Shown one piece after another: positions 1 to 10,725 of a stretch of DNA of 64,000 nucleotides (position 1 is its first letter; each line of letters begins with the position of its first letter). The notes under the pieces are model-generated. The model saw nothing but the letters and a program-made list of their open reading frames with translations, had not been told where the DNA came from and ran no database searches. The position numbers and the translations under genes are program-made. Where the stretch lies: the NCBI GenBank assembly GCA_029582265.1, contig CM055828.1:10638250-10702249 (forward strand), read 5' to 3'. The DNA is from Zoroaster sp. YZ-2022. Taxonomy: Eukaryota > Echinodermata > Asteroidea > Forcipulatida > Zoroasteridae.

Positions 1-1950
1 TGATGCTTCACATCTACTAGCAGAACTTGTTCAAGAGCATCGTATCTACTGTATCATTTACATAAACACATTTTGGCATTATACAATCCAAAATCCCTCC
101 TAAGCCATGAAATATGTTGCTAATGTTAGTTAGATGTATAAATGTATTTTTGTACTATTTTATAAATAGAGAATTGGCTGTTGCAAACTGCTTACCAACC
201 TAAAGTACTTGTAGTATATAAATGCAAAATAGTAGTTACTGGCCTTAGGTCTCGAACCTAGCAGGTTCTTTCTCTGAGAAAGAACTTGCTAGGTTCAAAG
301 CATAACTGAGGTCAATAAGTACTATTTTACATTTATATTATTTTATTAATTAATTCTTTTCTAGAAGAATGTTAAAAGCAAACATCCATTTTATATTATT
401 CAAGGATAAAATAAGTTGTATACAATAATGAAATAAAATCTTCATTTGCAATCCATATAAACCCACAGGAACACTGTGTTTTATTGATATAAATGTTACG
501 TTTTAGTCAGGTTTCGTAAAACAAATTAAAGGTTGTCATGGAATAGTATGCTAAATTTTCAGCAGGTAAACATGAGAAAGTACTTTAAAATAAATGTGTA
601 AGTTGTATTCTCTTCATTTGCTTCCCTATTATTGTTTTAAACAAAATAGACTGGTGCCCCACCAACAGTATTCAGGTAATCTGCACAAGAAGACGGGATG
701 CCATGCCGTTTCACAAAAACAAATCTTTAAGGGGCTGTACAGGGGGTTAACGCTCTCAAATGATTTGTTGAGTATTATGTCCTTGTTTCTTATAGGTTGG
801 TACATATTTTGAGGAGGGCATCAACAAACATTTGGGTTAACCCCCCCCCCCCCCCCCGCTATTTGAAGCGCGATACACACACGGTCCAAATGAAGGTTCA
901 CACAGAAGATTTACACAGGAATAATACGCATGGAAGGTTTTGCTGTAAAACAACTATAAACACAAACAATAATTATAATAAGATTTTGAAACGGAGATTA
1001 GCGAAGGAATTTGGAATAATCAATGATCCAACACTCAAAATACAATAGTACTGAATACATGAACGCCTAAACTCATGCTAAGATTGTACACTATAAATGA
1101 CATGAATGAAACATATGATGTTCTAGTCCAGCTGCTCAGCAAAACATTGTGCAGGCGGAGCCACATTTGCATAAAGTGGGGGGGGGGGGTTGAGAACCAA
1201 CAAAACTGAAAAATAATGTTAACATTGAAAGATTGTATCTTTTTTGGCCATAACATGCAATCCCGAACATTGTTTTTATAATTTGAGATGAAAGTGAATG
1301 TCAAACTTTGCCATTTTGTGGGCGGAGCCACAATATTTAAAAAAAATGGGCGGCTCATTACCGAATATTACATATATCTCAGTTAAGTATTGGAAATTGT
1401 TTGAAAATGTCATTCAAATGGAAATATGATGAAGGTAAATTGTTTTCAAATACAAACCTGTCTTGACTTCACTTCTTTTATGGGTGGAGCTACATGTAGG
1501 TTATCAAACACTAGAGGGTACATGTCTAAATACAGGTATAACATGTTTCAACAATTTTTGGTTGTGTCTTTCATAAAATTAAAAACATAACTGTTATGAT
1601 ACATGTACTAAAATCTGTATAAATGCCAGCAGTATTTCAAATGAATTTTAACAGGTTATCTAATTTTATATTAAAGAGACTAAGCATATTGTTGAATGGG
1701 TGTGTGTTAGGGGTGGGGTGGAATGCCAAAGTAAGCAAACTGGCTTTTAAAAGAGGGTTTATATAGTTTGTAGAAGCAGCATATCTACTCGATCATGCAT
1801 GGAAATCCCCCAACCTTCTTACAAACATAATTCGTCCCTAAAGTAGGTGAAAATCAAGTTGGGTATAAATCTGGATATTACCCTATGTCTCCATTTGCTA
1901 ATTTCAGTTAAGAAAATACACAAAATCAGTTTGCTAAAGTGGAAGATTAT
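1..1950. other. Host non-coding DNA
   Basis: No convincing coding sequence is visible here. The short open frames have no domain and cross homopolymers such as the C run at about 841-857 and the G run near 1180. A near-perfect hairpin lies at 254-296, with 21-bp arms starting GAACCTAGCA and one mismatch. The rest is AT-rich unique-looking sequence. Confidence 0.6.
254..296. repeat. Near-perfect hairpin
   Basis: Two 21-bp arms (254-274 and 276-296) are reverse complements with one mismatch and a single-base loop. On RNA this would be a very stable hairpin. No neighbouring gene explains it. Confidence 0.8.
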
Positions 1951-1956
1951 ATTTTG

Positions 1957-2275
1957 TCACTCGGAATACACTGAGTATACAGTGCTATACACACGTCGGT
2001 GTAGAGCAAAATTAAATCAATTGTTTATCACCCGACGCAAGAATTTCATCAGAATATAAATATCGCGGCCAATCAACATCGGGCAAGCTCGGTGGTCGAG
2101 AGGTTGTCTTAATAAGCATTAGTAAGCAGGAGGTTGTGGGTTCGAATCCCACCAAAGTCGCCTGTGAAGTTTTTTTTCCACAGACACTCGGAAAGCACCG
2201 AGTATACAGTGCTATACACACGTCGGTGTAGGGCGAAATTAAATAAATTGTTCATCACCCGACGCAAGAATTTGA
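1957..2275 (+). mobile_element. tRNA-derived SINE (family B)
   Basis: A tRNA-like head begins near 2081 and carries an A-box-like TGGTCGAGAGG and a B-box-like GGGTTCGAATCCC, which read as an RNA polymerase III promoter. The tail, with CAGTGCTATACACACGTCGG, occurs both before (about 1980) and after (about 2205) the head, so this copy looks partly duplicated. A second copy of the family lies at about 53055-53230 on the other strand, sharing head and tail. The family assignment rests on that match. Confidence 0.7.
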
Positions 2276-2576
2276 TCAAGCTACCAATCTAAATACCGGG
2301 TTTAGTTTTACACCATATCCCAGCATAGTAACTACAAGTTAGCCATCCATTATTTTTGATAGTTCCTATAGCCAAGGCACAATGATAATGATGATGGTTA
2401 CAATACAGACGTGATAATTATTAGGAAGCAGAACAATTTTCAGCGATCGAATTATTTGTAATTTCCACCATGCTCATCGATGCCCAGGTATTTTATGGGG
2501 AAGATGGTCAAGGGGTCATTGTGAAAATTCAAACATGGACTGGAGGAAACAGCATCAGGTACCATTATTCCCCCAA

Positions 2577-2710
2577 ACGTACTCGTACGAGTTATATTTT
2601 TACATGGATTTTTAATATGCACCATGTCCATCATATCCACCATTATTTCATTAGCCGTTATGTTTTGTTTTATGGGTATGAAATTCCATGCCCTGTTGAT
2701 CGTGACCTAC
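2577..2710. repeat. Left arm of a dispersed inverted repeat
   Basis: This segment recurs in reverse complement in 4490-4745, including the CTCGTACGAG start, a run naming CACCATGTCCATCATATCC, and the CCCTGTTGATCGTGACC end. The right copy is interrupted by about 100 bp. The pair looks like two oppositely oriented copies of one unclassified repeat. Confidence 0.65.
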
Positions 2711-2934
2711 CCTAAATCAACTTTGTGATCTGGCTACCTACAACCTTGGCAAACTATTTCCATATGAGTGTTTTTACATGTTGATTTATCATCTAGCATG
2801 GTTTTTGAAAAGCATGTGTTGGGCTAGTGTCAACATCATTATGCATATTAATTTAAGAATACATGTTTCTATACAGTAGGAGTAAGATTTGTGGTAGCAC
2901 CATGTAACTATCTCTACAGTGTAATAGTGTTGGT

Positions 2935-3062
2935 TCTTAGAAGAACCGGCGGTGAGATAACTTGACGTTTCCATCGGTATACTCTGATTATCTTCATCCC
3001 CCTGAAGAGTATACTGATCGAAACGTAAAGTAATGTCACTGCCAGTTCTTCTCAGAACCAAT
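2935..3062. repeat. Fold-back repeat with GATCGAAACG core
   Basis: The left arm (GGTTCTTAGAAGAACC onward) and the right arm (ending CTTCTCAGAACC) are about 80% complementary over roughly 60 bases. Both arms carry a GAAACG or CGTTTC core. The core resembles the element at 6310-6430 and the one at 50830-50890. It may be a relic of a Penelope-type terminal sequence; see the hammerhead-like cores at 35541 and 40812. Confidence 0.6.
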
Positions 3063-3322
3063 GCTATTTACTACTCTTGAAATATAATTACTCTTACTCC
3101 TACCATGTAAAGCTTCAAAATCTAAATATTTCCAAGGTAGTACAAAATACTAATAGATTAATTTGTTTGGTTGTGGGGGTTAAGGGCTGTCAGTTGCATT
3201 TGTCTTGAACAAAGTTCATGTTATTCCTGCAATTGTAGGGAGAGAGAGGGTCTTGAAGGTAGGACATGTCCTCTGTACTTCCTTGAAAATTTTGATAATT
3301 TTGGATGGCACCCGTAACAAAC

Positions 3323-3458
3323 CTGAAGTTGATAGAGTAGGTAATCTTCTTGAGGAAACTCTTATTCAGTGGAATGTCTGCTAGTAACTTGGGTGTGGTA
3401 GGCTTCCGTTTGCTGACATGATGAGCATTATCTCTGTCTCCATCTTTCTCCATCTCAT
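3323..3458 (-). CDS. Candidate internal exon of an unknown host gene
   Basis: Read on the minus strand, the block starts after a plausible acceptor (CCATAG) and ends at a CTTCAG|GTTTGT donor. The open frame between them gives about 45 residues of ordinary composition, with DEMEKDGDRDN followed by KRKPTTPKLLADIPLNKS. No domain is recognised. It is called an exon only because both splice sites and an amino-acid composition typical of protein coincide. A transcript would settle it. Confidence 0.35.
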
Positions 3459-3980
3459 CTATGGACCAAACATTAACAAACATTATGTATACAATCTTAC
3501 AAAAGAAAGATTATGTTGAATTGATACTGATAGTACTCCAACAATTGAGAAATGAAACTGACCACAAAAACATAAATAACACAACATCCAGCCATAAATA
3601 ACACATGTAAATTTACTTAGACTAATTATTAGTACTACAGTACACTTATCATTCACACACACACTGTAAATGACAAACTCTCAGAAGGAGGATTACTTTT
3701 TTGTCTTCCTTTAAATTGCACAAGAGTTACTGAATACACAAAAGTATGATTTCTTAATATTGCTGAGAAACTGATTATAATTAGGCTACATGAAATCAGC
3801 ATGTGCAAGTTCGGAGTAGAGAAACAAACCTAAATTTTGATATAAACATTTTTTTTTTAAAGGGAGAGACAAGTGTACATATGCATGTTGGGGTGTTTAC
3901 AGTAATAGCTGTACAATTTAAATTAAATAACTTTTTGTGAAATGTGATGTGTTGACAGCCAAATAGTAGTTCACTTACTC

Positions 3981-4117
3981 ATAGAGGCTCTTATTATGTG
4001 ATGTTATGTCCATTTGTTGCTCTGACTCCACTTGTTGATCTTGTGCAACTGACTTTGATGTTGGTTATTGATTGAGCTCCTGTGTTCCTGAGAGTTGACC
4101 AAGAGATGCTAGGGCGC
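3981..4117 (-). CDS. Candidate exon with one internal stop
   Basis: On the minus strand a good acceptor (TTCCTACAG) and a strong donor (GTAAGT) bracket 137 bases. One frame reads a plausible Q/S-rich peptide (SVAQDQQVESEQQ) but carries a single TAA. The phase does not obviously join the candidate exon at 3323-3458. It may be a UTR or non-coding exon, a broken exon, or chance. Confidence 0.25.
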
Positions 4118-4601
4118 TGTAGGAATTTAAAAAAAAATCACATGAATGATTGGATATGATGTTAAAGGGAAGGAACATCACTGGTTAGTACTTGATTGCA
4201 CAATTACCAAATTCTTACCTACATCTAACTGGATGTGACGCAATTATTCTGCTTATTGTGTTCTTATTTTAAAGAAACTGAAGAAAAACAAAACAATACA
4301 CATTTACTAAAAATGTTTTCCTAAAGAATTATGAAAGGTTTTTCACACTTTTCTCATTACTTAGATTCCCCATTGAGCTCAACATATTCATTATTAAACG
4401 ATCTTCATTCAAAGTAAGTAAATATTACCGATAACAACTGTTTTGCTAATATATTATAACCAATGTTGTACTTTCCCTTTAAGAGGACAACGGTCACGAT
4501 CAACAGGGCATGGAATTGGAGTGCTGGTGTTAGATTATCTCAGTAACTGAAAATAATATCCCACATAATAAGGTCATATTACCGTACGGTTGCTGCTGCA
4601 T

Positions 4602-4625
4602 AGCACGAGTACGAGTACTCGTGCT
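4602..4625. repeat. Short palindrome with GTACTCGTGCT arms
   Basis: Perfect 11-bp arms (AGCACGAGTAC and its reverse complement) are separated by GA. A related CTCGTACGAGTACTCGTAC stretch lies at about 4732-4747. Both belong to the dispersed repeat that also occurs at 2577. Confidence 0.7.
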
Positions 4626-4855
4626 GGCAGTGATGTTTTCTCATACCTATAAAACAAAACATAACAGCTAATGAAATAATGGTGGATATGATGGACATGG
4701 TGCATATGAAAAATCCATGTAAATATACCTCGTACGAGTACTCGTACAATGCACAATGTCCGCTACATCCTGACCCCGATGACACGTCCAGCGTCGTCAT
4801 CTCACAGAACAGTTGTGCTACCAGTCAAGAACAGTTGTGCTACCCTTACAAAAAT

Positions 4856-5215
4856 GTCCTGTGGTATTACCACAAAAAAATACCACAGGACATTACCACA
4901 GGAAGTGTCCTGTGGTTTTTTGGGACATTACCACAGGCACGTTACCACAGGAACATTACCACAGGAACATTACCACAGGTACCACAGGAACATTACCACA
5001 GGAACATTACCACAGGTACCACAGGAACATTACCACAAGCTACATGCCTGTGGTAATGTTCCTGTGGTAACGAGCCTGTGGTAACGTGTCTGTGGTAACA
5101 TTCCTGTGTTACCACAGGAACATTACCACAGGTACCATAGGCATGTTACCACAGGCTCGTTACCACAGGAACATTACCACAGGCATGTAACTTGTGGTAA
5201 TGTTTCTGTGATATG
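4856..5215. repeat. TACCACAGGA palindromic minisatellite
   Basis: The array repeats ACATTACCACAGGA and similar units of about 12-16 bp, first in one orientation and then (from about 5044) in the reverse complement. The transcript could fold on itself. The same TACCACAGGA core builds the arrays at 27055-27125 and 27690-28320. Open frames crossing this array are products of the repeat and not genes. Confidence 0.85.
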
Positions 5216-5824
5216 CCCAGGAGAAAATTCAGAATACAACACATGTAATAAATATTTTTAAAAAGTCTAAATAACAAAATATCCTGTGAAGATACCGTCT
5301 GAAGTATTGTCCTTTTTTTTATAGAAAATAGGCAAAGAACTGTGATTTCAAAAATTATCATGCGTGTGATAATTTTTTAACCATTACAATGTGTACACAA
5401 AAAGGCTGAATGCAATTTACACTATTTTTTCCTCGTAAACGGCCCAACAAAACTAGCTGAAATTCTCACAAGTTATTTGTTATTATACACACATCTCCAC
5501 TCTTATAAATTATGGATGCATTAACCAAACACTTACCAAAGATGTAGCATCTCTTTAATATATGTTTTAATAGTCACTGAAGAGTTTTAACCATTTAAAA
5601 TGTTTTACAATGGCATCATTCAACAACCAGACTTCAATCCATATGCATGTAAATTAAAAGCTTTGTTGGTGAAAACCATCTCATTAGGAAGTTGAGCAAT
5701 GGCAATAACTGGATGGATCTAAATATCATAATACTGTGAATATTGCAGTTTATATTGCGGTTTTGTTATAACATTTCTTTTCAACTTAATAAATTAAATT
5801 CAAGTTGATTAATGATATGACCTT
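5216..5824. other. AT-rich host DNA without a gene
   Basis: No coding frame or repeat was recognised between the minisatellite and the tandem repeat that follows. Confidence 0.5.
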
Positions 5825-6740
5825 TACAAAAACTAATTAAAGTCACCAAATAACATATTTATTGTATTTTCTATCAGACAATAGGTTTTAAAATGATTGA
5901 AATGTTGTTAATCACAAACTCACCAAGCTTCTTTAAAGGAAGCACAAATTTTCTTTCAGACACCTAATTAACCATCTTAAGTAAAAATGTAAAGTCATTA
6001 ATCATAAATTGTGGAATAGGCAAGCACTAATTAAAGTCACCAAATAACCTATTTGATTGAAATTTTGTTAATCACAAAAGCACCAGGCTTTTATAAAGGA
6101 AGCAAAAATTGTCTTTCAGACACTTTCATCATCTTAGTAACAATGTAAAGTTTTTAATCATAAATGTTGAAAAGGCAAGCACCTAAATGGATAGATAACA
6201 TTTTTGCCAAATATAATCAGCGAAGTCACTGGGCACTGGCAATTTAAAGTCATTAATCACAAACATGTGGAAATGGCAAGCACTAATTAAAGTAATTAAT
6301 TCATGGGATGATCCTCCAGCAGCCTACTTAAGCAGCAACATTTTCCAGAGTCCGGCATTCTCCTGAGGACGATCAGAGCATACTGATCGAAACGTTGAGT
6401 TGTACCTCCAGTTCTTTTCAGAACTAATTACTACTCAATTGAGATTCCACATGGTGTCACTGCAATTAGTCTTACTTACTAATTAAAGTCACCAAAGAAC
6501 CTATTTCTTGTAATTTCACACAATAGCTTTTGAAGGGATTGAAATTTTGTAAATCACAAACACACCAAGCTCCTAGAATCTTCTTAATTAACAGTGTAAA
6601 GTTATTAATTATAAACATGTGGAAAAGGCAAGCACCTAAATGGATCTAGATAAAATTTCTACCAAATATTATCAGCGATGTCACTGGCACAGTAGCACAT
6701 TTACATGTAGGTGTTTGCCTTTTCCACATGTTTATAATTA
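5825..6740. repeat. Diverged ~200-bp tandem repeat
   Basis: Units beginning CTAATTAAAGTCACCAAA recur near 5834, 6027 and 6477, with a partial one near 6279. They share downstream blocks about AATCACAAACNCACCAAGC and ATGTGGAAAAGGCAAGCACC. A GATCGAAACG-core element (6310-6430) sits inside. The 3' end is followed by an inverted copy of the GGCAAGCACCTA block (about 6700-6735). Confidence 0.7.
6310..6430 (+). repeat. Repeat with hammerhead-like relic core
   Basis: CTGAGGA (6363-6369) is followed by a 6-bp stem, GATCAG/CTGATC around AGCATA, and then GAAACG (from 6389). This is the layout of a hammerhead core, except that T is replaced by G in CTGATGA. The preceding CTACTTAAGCAGCA and CATTCTCCTGA blocks recur at about 50840-50870, so this is a dispersed family. 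Confidence 0.4.
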
Positions 6741-6981
6741 ACATTTTTATCCCTTCAAAATTCCCTCTATTGTAGTATGATAGACAATACAAGAAATAGG
6801 TTTTTGGTCTGTAGAGAGAAAATAGCGGACATTAGTAATAGACCAATCAAAAATGTTCATTTTTAGAGAAAGTTTCATCCGAATCACCAATGACAAACTC
6901 AATTTTACTAATTTATCTGTTTCCTTATTAGTCTATTAATGTCCTGTATTTTTTCTGAAATATACATGTACTTCTTAAACT

Positions 6982-7049
6982 TCACAGCCTCAACGGAGCT
7001 TTCACTTCCTCATTAGCTCTCATCTGGATGAGACGATCCATGAAGCACT
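6982..7049 (-). CDS. Candidate terminal exon of a host gene
   Basis: On the minus strand an acceptor (TTTACTTTAG) precedes a frame reading CFMDRLIQMRANEEVKAPLRL and then TGA. The length and lack of a domain make this weak. It could belong with the candidate exons at 3.3-4.1 kb only if the frame avoids this stop by splicing at GTGAAG. Confidence 0.25.
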
Positions 7050-7487
7050 CTAAAGTAAACAAAGATAGATATTTTGTTACGTTACTAATACTATTGCCAT
7101 ATTCTCATATCACACATATCCAACAATGTAGGAGACATAGTTCTAACCAACGTAATGTAGGTGTTTCAAGACTTGAAATTTTGCAGAAAGAAAGGTATCA
7201 GTAAGTACCTTCTAAACTTTGATCATTAAACAATTAAAATTAATTTTAAATCAATTTAATTTTTGAGCGGTCGCATCAGTTCGTGAAAACTGCAATAAAA
7301 TGTGCACAGGTTCTCATCAGGCTTGAGTATATGGAATTCTTACCTTTCTTCGTATTCATGTCTTGTCCATCATGGTTCTAACGTTATGCAGCATTCCATC
7401 ATGAATGTAAACTGTGTGTATTGTACATGTACACATGTACATGTACAGTACATATACAATACCAATAGTACCATCATCAAGTAACGT

Positions 7488-8157
7488 AGTAGTATAGATC
7501 TTGTTGCTCCTTGCACAATCGAATCTTTTGCGGGGGGTTTGTGAAAAATGATATTTTGAAAAAATTAATACATTTATAAAAAAATGAAATTTTGTTTAAA
7601 AATATTTTTATTTTAAACAAGAACGATACGGCGTTGTTTGGTTGTTTAAAAAGATGTTGAAAGAAAAGCATTTTTAAGAAATATAAAAAAAATTAAATAA
7701 ATAAATAAAAACGGTACGCGTAGTATAGATCTTGTTGCTCCTTGCACAATCGAATCTTTTGCGGGGGGTTTGTGAAAAATGATATTTTGAAAAAATTAAT
7801 ACATTTATAAAAAAATGAAATTTTGTTTAAAAATAATTTTTTTTTAAACAAGAACGATACGGCGTTGTTTGGTTGTTTAAAAAGATGTTGAAAGAAAAGC
7901 ATTTTTAAGAAATATAAAAAAAATAAAAAAAATAAATAAAAACGGTACGCGCTTGTCTGGTTGTTGTGAGAAAAGTAAATTTTAGTAAGAAAAGTAAATT
8001 TAAAAACGAGTATTAAAAAAAAAAAAATCAGCAAGCACAAACCCCCCGCAAAAGATTCGATTTTGCAAGGAGCAACAAGATCTATACTACTCTAGTAACA
8101 AAAAAATGATACTTATAAAATTGAAAAAGCAAAAAAATATGTAGAATAATAGTAAAG
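7488..8157 (+). repeat. Polinton left terminal inverted repeat
   Basis: The first ~230 bp (7488-7718) are repeated in tandem from about 7720, so the terminal sequence is present twice. The inner end (about 8038-8095) is an inverted copy of the outer ~55 bp, giving a potential 55-bp stem around ~270 bp. From 8095 to the polymerase start the sequence matches, in reverse complement, the block before the rightmost gene (25959-26025), so the inverted repeat reaches the first codons. Homopolymer A and T runs differ between copies. Confidence 0.88.
8099..8157 (+). promoter_or_regulatory. Shared upstream block of the polymerase gene
   Basis: A TATA-like TTATAAAATTG lies about 45 bp before the start codon, followed by AAAAAGCAAAAAAATAT and AATAATAGTAAAG directly before ATG. 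The same block stands before the minus-strand genes at 25958 and 25479 and, more diverged, at 24840. Such repetition before four genes suggests a shared promoter class. No transcription start is known. Confidence 0.55.
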
Positions 8158-8313
8158 ATGACGATGAAAACAAAAAAATATTTATCGCAAATGTCAAAGA
8201 AAGAAATGAAAGAGTACTCACGTAGGAAAGAACACTTTGGTAAAATAATTTTTACAAAAAACAGCAAGGGTGGAATATATAAACGTGCATATTACGTGGG
8301 CATAAACAATTAT

Positions 8314-8963
8314 CAGGGCCGGATCTACCATATGGGCACTTTGGGCACGTGCCCAGGGGCCCCTGGGCATCAGGGGGCCCTCCATGGTGGTCGAAAAACA
8401 AATTTGAAAAAAAACATTTCCAAAAAAATGTTTTCCAAATTTTTCTTTTCCCAAAAATGTTTTTATCTAATTTATTTTATTTATCTAATAGATAAAAAAA
8501 AGTTGAGTACATGTACTTAGTTACTTTCCACCACTGAATAATAGTGAATGAAAATTAATAAATCCTTTGAAATAGTAGCCTTGTGTTGTTATTTTGCCTT
8601 TATTGATTAAATCAACTTTATTTCATGAAAGTCAAGTCAACTGATTGAAACTCATTTTCTAATGAATGCCAGCTTAGCATGTAGGCCTTTGTGCGTCTGT
8701 CTGACAGACTACAATGACTGTATAGTTGAGGACTTATTTGACAGTTGGACAAATAAGGTATCTAAATATTGACAATCACCAAATTGTGAATATTTAGAGG
8801 AAAATGAAAAAAAAAACTCAAAATTTTGCGCACGCGCGCTTCGCACGCGTGCACATATTTGCGCACGGCCGCTTCGCGGCCGCACGCGAACGACCCGTGC
8901 CCGTGGGGGGGCCCTTGGAGTTTCAGGTGCCCAGGGGCCCTCAGAGGTGTTAATCCTGCCCTG
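8314..8963. mobile_element. hAT-type MITE inserted in polB
   Basis: The 650-bp insert begins CAGGGCCGGATCTACC and ends with the imperfect inverted form (GGTGTTAATCCTGCCCTG). It is flanked by an exact 8-bp duplication ACAATTAT (8306-8313 and 8964-8971), the hAT hallmark. It encodes nothing recognisable. The GC-rich interior holds self-complementary GGGCACGTGCCCAGGGGCC and GCGGCCGCTTCGCGGCCGC-like stretches. Removing insert and one duplication leaves the polymerase frame open across the site. Confidence 0.9.
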
Positions 8964-10524
8964 ACAATTATTTACGTCGATATAAACCAAAGCCATTAAA
9001 ACAATTAACGAGGAATGAACTTGCTGCTATTATAGAAGTTGAAGGTATTCCCGTAGTAGGAGTTGGACGATTACGAAAATATTTACATAAAATTGTAGGA
9101 GATTGGCGTAGAGGTGTTTTAGAATTTGACGAACCGCCAATTGATGGTGGTAGGTATTTACGAACGCGAACGTTGACTGTACCGCAAAACCATAAAAGAG
9201 AAAGCAATATAGATTATTTTTATGTGATTGTAAAATCAAAGATGATTAGCAAGTTGACTTTAGATTTAGAAGAATTAGGAGCGTTCAAGTTTCAAGTATA
9301 TTTGTGGATTACATTTTATAAAGAAAGTTTAGATGGTGAAAATGAATATTCGACAATTCCTCTTCATAATTCGGAACAAATAATTTTATTAAATATAGAT
9401 ACGATCGAAGATTCTTTAGCTTTAGCTTTTACAAAAATTAAAGCGGTTACATAAACGTTTGAGCATAGAGGTAGCGGATGGATATTTCTTCGTATTTCGC
9501 AGATGGATATTAGAATTTCAAAGTATAGACCTTTACGCGGTGGTTCATATATAGATCTACCCGCTTACATAAAAAATAAAAAAGCTTGTATCAACGTAAA
9601 AAACAAAGATGATGATTGTTTGCGATGGTCTCTTTGTGCGCATCGTTTTCCTATCGTAGGAAACGCCGATAGAACGAGCAAGTATCCGATAAAAGACGGT
9701 TTTAATTTTAAAAATATCGACGCTCCTACACCGATTAAACAAATACATCAAGTAGAGAAACAAAACGATATAGCGATAAACGTTTATGGTTTGGATAAGG
9801 ATAATTCAGTTATTCCTTTATACATTAGCGATGTAGATTATAATAAAGAACGTATAAATTTATTATTGATCCAAGAAGAAAAATAAGAAGGAACTAGATC
9901 TCATTATGTTTATATAAAGGATTTTAATAAATTACTTGTTGATCAAACAAAGAATCGTTATAAAAAATACTTTTGCGATCGTTGTTTATGTTGTTTTACT
10001 AAAGAAAGAATACTTTTAAATCATAAAAAAGAGTGTAGAGGTATAAATGGTAGAGCGATACGTTACGTGTTACCGAAGGAAGGTAATAAAAACAGCGTGT
10101 TAAAATTTGAAAATGTTGAAAGAAAGATGAAAGCTCCTTTCGTTATATACGCTGATTTTGAAAGTATATTAGTTCCAATAGATGTAAATCTAGGTGTTAA
10201 AACTTGCGCGACGCAAGAGCACATCCCGTGCGGTTATTCATACGTGATTATTCAATGCGACGGTAAAATAATTTCATCGTTTACGTATAGGGGAAAAGAC
10301 GCGGTAAATCACTTTTTAGAAAACCTAAAAGAAGAAAAAGACAAGATTAACGAGATATTTAAACATCCAAACAAGAAAATGATGACTGTAGAATATGTAG
10401 AAGATTAAAAAAATGCGAGCAAGTGTTGGATATGCGAGTGGGAAAATAATGTTCACATTCGTAATGAAAAATATTATGCAAGTGGTGGAAAATGTAATTG
10501 TTGGGCTTGTTTGAAAGAATTTAG

Positions 10525-10725
10525 AAATGAATTATATTATCAGAAAGAATACGACGATAAAGAATTAAAGAAAGAATATGAGGAAAAATTAAAAGAATTA
10601 AAGAAAGAATACGAGGATAAAGAATTAAAGAAAGAATACGAGGAAGAATTAAAGAAAGAATACGACGATAAATTAAAGAAAAAATGCGATGAAAAAATAA
10701 AAGATTTTAAAAGAGGTTTTAAAAA
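10525..10725 (+). repeat. In-frame KKEYE coiled-coil repeat in polB
   Basis: The DNA repeats AAAGAATTAAAGAAAGAAT-like units and codes KELKKEYEEKLKELKKEYE-type heptad-like repeats. It lies between a cysteine-rich CWACLKEF segment and the DHCHITG segment of the exonuclease region. Length is a multiple of three per unit, so the frame is kept. It looks like a tandem expansion forming a charged coiled coil. Confidence 0.7.

Noticed and set aside
594..1048. Two plus-strand frames of 72 and 83 codons
   Set aside because: No domain; the second crosses a C run, giving poly-Pro.
1035..1358. 107-codon minus-strand open frame
   Set aside because: No motif, composition like non-coding DNA, crosses a G run.
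4679..5084. Overlapping open frames rich in HYHRNITTG-like repeats
   Set aside because: They arise from the TACCACAGGA minisatellite in three frames, with no codon preference or domain.
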